DNA from: Burkholderiales bacterium
GTDB taxonomy: Bacteria; Pseudomonadota; Gammaproteobacteria; Burkholderiales; Burkholderiaceae_C
Direction of reading: 5' to 3'
Length of the DNA: 64,000 bases
NCBI GenBank assembly: GCA_016191525.1
Contig: JACPOK010000016.1
Location: forward strand, 186,001-250,000
Under the pieces are notes generated by a model, which saw nothing but the letters and a program-made list of their open reading frames with translations, did not search any database and had not been told where the DNA came from. Shown in pieces: positions 57,276 to 64,000 of the stretch (the stretch's first letter is position 1; each line of letters starts with the position of its first letter). The translations under genes were made by a program, and so were the position numbers.

Positions 57276-57869
57276 ATGCCGGTCCTGCACCTGATCGCCG
57301 GCCCGCACGGCGCGGGCAAGTCGACGCTGCACAAAGTGCTGATCGAGCCGCGCAATCCTGGCTTGCCCTTCATCAACGCGCACGATTACGCGCAGGAAAA
57401 CCTGCGGCACATCATCGACCCCGCCACCCGCGCGCGCACCGCCCGGGCCTGGGCGGATGAGCGGCGCCAGGCGCTGCTGCGCGAAGGCCGCTCATTCGTT
57501 ACCGAAACCGCGTTCTCCCACGCCTCCCGCGTCGCGCTGCTGGTGCAGGCGCGCACGCTGGGTTTTGAGGTCGTGCTCTATGCCCTGGGCCTGGACGAGC
57601 CGCGCCGCTTGCTGCAGCGGGTGAGCCAGCGGGCCCGCGAAGGCGGCCACGCCGTGCCCTCGCACAAGGTGCTGGAGCGCTATGCGCGCTGCCTGTACCA
57701 CCTGCGCCAGGCGGTGGTGCTGGCTGACCTGGCGCTTCTGATCGATGCCTGCGAAGCGCGCGAAGGCGGGCCACGCCTGGTTGCTTCGGTCACCGCCGGG
57801 CAGATGCATCTGCACTCGGCGCTGCGCCCGCGCTGGATCGACAAGGTGCTGGGGTTCGCGGAGGGCTAG
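57276..57869 (+). CDS. Zeta-like toxin (P-loop kinase)
   Basis: Kinase-fold protein of 197 residues, related to zeta toxins, which phosphorylate UDP-N-acetylglucosamine and block cell-wall synthesis. Walker A is GPHGAGKST (9-17); the FINAHDYAQENLR and FVTETAFSHASR elements correspond to the substrate-binding and ETt motifs. It follows the ParD-like gene by 6 bases, so the pair forms a toxin-antitoxin unit. A harmless AAA/kinase-like function is the alternative, because the antitoxin is not a classical epsilon protein. Confidence 0.82.
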   Translation: MPVLHLIAGPHGAGKSTLHKVLIEPRNPGLPFINAHDYAQENLRHIIDPATRARTARAWADERRQALLREGRSFVTETAFSHASRVALLVQARTLGFEVVLYALGLDEPRRLLQRVSQRAREGGHAVPSHKVLERYARCLYHLRQAVVLADLALLIDACEAREGGPRLVASVTAGQMHLHSALRPRWIDKVLGFAEG

Positions 57870-57882
57870 CGCGGGCCGAAGG

Positions 57883-58569
57883 CTAACGCCGGGCCAGCCG
57901 GCCGTGCGCGGCGGTTTCGCGCTCCAGCACGCCCGCCAGTTCACCGAACGTTTCGCGGTGCAGCAGCGCCTTGACCTGGCCCAGCACGGCCGCGTCGGCC
58001 GCCGCCAGCTTCAGCGCCGTGGCGCGGGCGGCATCCTGCAGCTTGCCGTCTTCCACCACCGACCAGATCAGGCCCCACTGCTGCGCGTCGCGCGCGCTGA
58101 ACTCCTCACCGAGCATCAGCGCGCCCTTGGCGCGCGCCAGGCCCACCGTGTGCGGCAGCAGCGCGAGCACGCCGCCCGTGCCAAACAGGCCGATGCTCAC
58201 TTCGGGCAGCATGAACCGGGCGCCCTCGCCGGCGATAACGATGTCGCAGTTGAGCATCAGCTCCAGCCCGGCGCCCACGGCCCAGCCTTGCACGGCGGCC
58301 ACCACCGGCTTGGGGCTGTTCATCAGCGCACCGGCCAGCTGCTGCAACGCTTCCACAAACTGCGGGCCGGCCGCGTCGTCGCGGTCCTTGCCCGCGCAGA
58401 AAGCGCGGCCTTCGCCCGTCAGCAGGATGGCGCGCACCGCGTCGTTGCGGCCGGCCTGCCGCATAGCGGCCAGCAATTCCCGGGTGAGCGCCAGCGTCAG
58501 CGCGTTGAGCCGCTGCGGCCGGTTCAGCCGCAGCTGGAGCACGCCACCGGATTCCGACTGGTCCAGCAT
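57883..58569 (-). CDS. Enoyl-CoA hydratase/isomerase family protein
   Basis: Crotonase-fold protein of 228 residues. LTGEGRAFCAGKDRDD and SPKPVVAAVQGWAVGAGLELMLNCDIVIAGEGARFMLPEV show the oxyanion-hole pattern. It is a short member with Asp/Glu positions in the second half (VSIGLFGTGG). The start is ATG at 58569, 14 bases after pepP's stop. It ends the speD-murU-pepP minus-strand operon. The substrate is unknown; fatty-acid or aromatic acid breakdown are both possible. Confidence 0.87.
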   Translation of the reverse strand: MLDQSESGGVLQLRLNRPQRLNALTLALTRELLAAMRQAGRNDAVRAILLTGEGRAFCAGKDRDDAAGPQFVEALQQLAGALMNSPKPVVAAVQGWAVGAGLELMLNCDIVIAGEGARFMLPEVSIGLFGTGGVLALLPHTVGLARAKGALMLGEEFSARDAQQWGLIWSVVEDGKLQDAARATALKLAAADAAVLGQVKALLHRETFGELAGVLERETAAHGRLARR

Positions 58570-58583
58570 GGCGGCGCGCGCCT

Positions 58584-59972
58584 TCAGGCGCGCATCAGCG
58601 CTTCGATTTCGTCGGCCTTGACCGGCACGCCGCGCGAGATCAGCTCGCAGCCTTCGGCGGTGACGATGGCGTCGTCCTCGATGCGGATGCCGATGTTGTG
58701 GAACTTCTCGGGCACGCCCTCGGCCGGCCGCACATACAGGCCCGGCTCGATGGTCAGCACCATGCCCGGCTGCAGCACGCGGCTGGGGCGGTTCTTGATG
58801 ACCTCGCCCGAAAGCGGGTCCTTGCGCTCGCTGACTTCGCCCACCTCGGAAGGCTCGACGTAGCTGCCGCAATCGTGCACGTCCATGCCCAGCCAGTGGC
58901 CGGTGCGATGCATGTAGAACTGGAAGTAGGCGCGCTTTTCAATCACGTCTTCCACGCTGCCGACCTTGTTCGCGTCCAGCAGGCCGACGTCCAGCATACC
59001 CTGGGCCAGCACCTTCACCGTCGCCTCGTGCGGATCGGTGAAGCGCGCGCCGGCACGGGTCGCCGCCACCGCAGCATCCTGCGAGGCCAGCACCAGGTCG
59101 TACAGCGCGCGCTGCGGGCCGCTGAATTTTCCGTCGGCCGGGAAGGTGCGGGTGATGTCGCTGGCGTAGCCGTCGAGTTCGCAGCCGGCGTCGATCAGCA
59201 CCAGCTCGCCCTTGCGCACCGGCGCCACATCGGCCCGGTAGTGCAGCACGCAGGCGTTGGCGCCGGCGGCCACGATGGAGCCATAGGCCGGGTACTGCGA
59301 GCCGCCCAGGCGGAATTCGTGCAGCAGCTCGGCGTCCAGGTGGTACTCGCGCACGTCCTGGCCTTCGCGCAGCATCTTCGCGGAAAGGCGCATTGCGCGG
59401 ATGTGGGCGCGCGCGCTGATCTGCGCGGCGCGGCGCATGGTGTCCTGCTCGCCCGCGTCTTTCACCAGCCGCATCTCGTCAAGAATGGCGCACAGGTCGC
59501 GCTGCTGCTCGGGGCAAAGCGCGCCGTAACGCACGCGCGCGCGCACTTGGTTCAGCCAGCCGCCCACGCGCGATTCCAGCCCTTCGTGGATGGCAAACGG
59601 GTACCAGACCGCGTCGCGGTTTTCCAGCAGTTTCGGCAGCTGGGCATCGAGCTCGTCAACCGAATACGCGGCATCCACACTCAGCGCGGCGGGCGCGGCC
59701 TGCGGGCCGAGGCGGAAACCGTCCCAGATCTCGCGCTCCAGGTCCTTGGGCGCGCAGAACAGGGTGCTACGCCCGTCACCTGTAATCACCAGCCAGGCCT
59801 TGGGCTCGGCAAAGCCGGTGAGGTAATAAAAGTAGCTGTCGTGCCGGAACAGGAAGTCGCTGTCGCGGTTGCGCGGCCGCTCGGGCGCCGTGGGGATGAT
59901 GGCGATGCCGTCTTCACCGAGCTGGGCGGCCACGCGGGCGCGGCGTTGTGCGTAGATGTTGTTGCTGCTCAT
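58584..59972 (-). CDS. pepP: Xaa-Pro aminopeptidase
   Basis: Metal-dependent aminopeptidase P of 462 residues, which removes N-terminal residues before proline. An N-terminal creatinase-like domain (residues 1-170) precedes the pita-bread catalytic domain with metal ligands in LIDAGCELDGYASDITRTFP (two Asp), HRTGHWLGMDVHD (His), TIEPGLYV (Glu) and RIEDDAIV (Glu). The ATG overlaps the murU stop (ATGA). Confidence 0.94.
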   Translation of the reverse strand: MSSNNIYAQRRARVAAQLGEDGIAIIPTAPERPRNRDSDFLFRHDSYFYYLTGFAEPKAWLVITGDGRSTLFCAPKDLEREIWDGFRLGPQAAPAALSVDAAYSVDELDAQLPKLLENRDAVWYPFAIHEGLESRVGGWLNQVRARVRYGALCPEQQRDLCAILDEMRLVKDAGEQDTMRRAAQISARAHIRAMRLSAKMLREGQDVREYHLDAELLHEFRLGGSQYPAYGSIVAAGANACVLHYRADVAPVRKGELVLIDAGCELDGYASDITRTFPADGKFSGPQRALYDLVLASQDAAVAATRAGARFTDPHEATVKVLAQGMLDVGLLDANKVGSVEDVIEKRAYFQFYMHRTGHWLGMDVHDCGSYVEPSEVGEVSERKDPLSGEVIKNRPSRVLQPGMVLTIEPGLYVRPAEGVPEKFHNIGIRIEDDAIVTAEGCELISRGVPVKADEIEALMRA

Positions 59973-60652
59973 GATGCGTTCAGTTGGGCCAGCCGCTCGG
60001 GGGTGCCCACATCGGTCCACGGCCCGGTGTAGATCTCGGCGCTGACCTGGCCATTGTCCATCGCCGCGCGCAGCAGCGGGGCCAGCGGGGCTTTCACCCC
60101 GCCGGGGTTGCCGGCCGGCAGGCTGGCGAACAGGGCCTTGCGGTACAGGCCCATGGTTGAGTAGGTGTACTTGTTCTCGGCATGGTTCAGCGCCACCCCA
60201 TCGGGCAGCAGCCCAAAGTCGCCCTTGGGGTTGTGCGGGGGGTTGGGCACCAGGAACAGGTGCGCCAGCTTGCCGCTGCCGGCAAACCGGTCCATGGCGG
60301 CGCGTGAGAACTCGAACTGCGGCACGTACACGTCGCCGCCGACCAGCCAGAAAGCGTCGTCCAGCAAGGGCAGGGCACGGGCAATGCCGCCCGCGGTTTC
60401 CAGAGCGCCGCCGAAGTCGCGGCCTTCGTGCGAATAGCGGATCTTCGGGCCGAAGCGGTTTTCGATCTGGTGGCCCAGCCAGGCGGTGTTCACCACCAAG
60501 TCATGAAAGCCGTTGCGCCCAAAGGAATCCACGTGGTACTGCATCAGCGGCTTGCCGCGCACTTCCAGCAGCGGCTTGGGGCAGTTGTCGGTCAAGGGCC
60601 GCATGCGCTCGCCCCTGCCCGCCGCCAGGATCATTGCTTGCGCGCCCGTCAT
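59969..60652 (-). CDS. murU: N-acetylmuramate 1-phosphate uridylyltransferase MurU
   Basis: Nucleotidyltransferase of 227 residues. MILAAGRGERMRPLTDNCPKPLL is the nucleotide-binding start and LVNTAWLGHQIENRFG, PLLDDAFWLVGGDVYVP and the Asp/His metal sites follow. MurU converts MurNAc-1-phosphate to UDP-MurNAc in cell-wall recycling after AmgK, whose gene lies at 19637-20746 in this window, 40 kb away. GGAG precedes the ATG at 60652, which overlaps speD as ATGA. Confidence 0.88.
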   Translation of the reverse strand: MTGAQAMILAAGRGERMRPLTDNCPKPLLEVRGKPLMQYHVDSFGRNGFHDLVVNTAWLGHQIENRFGPKIRYSHEGRDFGGALETAGGIARALPLLDDAFWLVGGDVYVPQFEFSRAAMDRFAGSGKLAHLFLVPNPPHNPKGDFGLLPDGVALNHAENKYTYSTMGLYRKALFASLPAGNPGGVKAPLAPLLRAAMDNGQVSAEIYTGPWTDVGTPERLAQLNAS

Positions 60653-61029
60653 GCTTCTCCATCTCCCCTGTCCAGGGATCGTTGCTCGGTCCACTCCGGC
60701 GCGAACCGGCCCACCAGCGCATCCATCAGGCTGCGCGCCTTGGCCGAATGGTCGCCGCCGAAATTGCAGACATACACATCCACCGTCACGGCTTTCTGCT
60801 CGGGCCAGGTGTGCAGGCACACGTGCGATTCGGCCAGCAGCACCGTGGCCGTCACGCCGCCGGGGCCGGCGGGCGTGGCGGGAAAGGTGTGGAACAGCTG
60901 GTTCACCGGCTGCAGGCCGGCCTGCAGCACGGCCTTCGTGCACCAGTCGCCCAGCTTTTGCGCGTCGGTCAGCCACGCGCCGTCACAGTGGCACTGGTAG
61001 AGGTCGGCGGTGAGGTGCAGGCCCTGCAT
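60649..61029 (-). CDS. speD: S-adenosylmethionine decarboxylase proenzyme
   Basis: Proenzyme of 126 residues that cuts itself between Glu67 and Ser68 (LLAESHVCLHTWPE) to form the pyruvoyl group; Cys88 in VDVYVCNFGG is the conserved catalytic cysteine. It makes decarboxylated SAM, the aminopropyl donor for spermidine. The start is ATG at 61029; the frame extends further but the family begins here. It is divergent from tkt and first of speD-murU-pepP-enoyl-CoA hydratase. Confidence 0.93.
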   Translation of the reverse strand: MQGLHLTADLYQCHCDGAWLTDAQKLGDWCTKAVLQAGLQPVNQLFHTFPATPAGPGGVTATVLLAESHVCLHTWPEQKAVTVDVYVCNFGGDHSAKARSLMDALVGRFAPEWTEQRSLDRGDGEA

Positions 61030-61138
61030 GGCCCCGACTTTAGACGATGCACGCACCGTAACCCGGACAAAACGGGCCCCCTGGGCCAGACGGTAAAATC
61101 ACGGGTTTTCCCCGATCCTTCCCCCGGAGCTCTCCCCG

Positions 61139-64000
<2,862 letters not shown>

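Overview
The window is dense, GC-rich chromosomal DNA with genes packed on both strands and very many ATGA, GTGA, TTGA and TGATG overlaps. The lptD-surA-rsmA block, the metX-metW pair, an Sfp-type transferase inside an aryl polyene cluster, and a short dispersed repeat of a kind I associate with Comamonadaceae (GCTAT..ATAGC...GCAGGCCTTTT) point to a betaproteobacterium of the order Burkholderiales, probably family Comamonadaceae. No rRNA, tRNA, CRISPR array, insertion sequence or prophage was seen.

1-4.5 kb: the end of a glycine-rich RRM protein, then an ECF sigma factor with a zinc-finger anti-sigma, divergent from a TlpA-like thioredoxin and a bufferin operon (BufA peptide, BufB DUF692/MNIO enzyme, BufC DUF2063 partner, DoxX). 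A shared TGTAAGAA motif upstream of the thioredoxin and of bufA may be the sigma factor's promoter. 4.5-12 kb: an ammonium transporter with a sigma-54 promoter, a Gdt1-type exporter, a SAM-II riboswitch with terminator in front of metX-metW-chrA, and a sugar-acid operon (denD, otnI, a DOPA-dioxygenase-like gene). 12-20 kb: a PrcB-like lipoprotein, a glycosyltransferase / short UDP-sugar dehydrogenase / DUF72 operon, an M20 peptidase, a lipase-like hydrolase, YidB, and an amgK-rsmE-MFS operon. 20-29 kb: lptD-surA-rsmA, a secreted RNase with its barstar inhibitor, and maeB.

29-32 kb: a TPR/GT41-type glycosyltransferase with a small unknown partner. 32-48 kb: a complete aryl polyene (APE) type II PKS cluster. 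It has a chain-length factor, two acyltransferases, two ACPs, an AMP-ligase fused to a dehydratase, a glycosyltransferase, an ammonia lyase, a thioesterase, a LolA-like protein, an MMPL exporter, a lipoprotein, two ketosynthases, a dehydratase, a ketoreductase and a phosphopantetheinyl transferase. A methyltransferase converges on its end.

49-55 kb: a coupled operon SPFH-SHOCT / DUF4178 zinc-ribbon membrane protein / DUF350 / membrane-bound aminopropyltransferase / FAD-dependent lipoprotein oxidase. I judge this the least characterised system here; it looks like an envelope-stress and polyamine module. 55-58 kb: an unknown 524-residue protein with an HSTFLAG...SGHYQPT motif, divergent from a ParD-like/zeta-like toxin-antitoxin pair whose promoter carries a perfect palindrome. 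58-64 kb: speD-murU-pepP-enoyl-CoA hydratase on the minus strand, then tkt and the start of gap on the plus strand. No stretch above about 300 bases lacks a gene.
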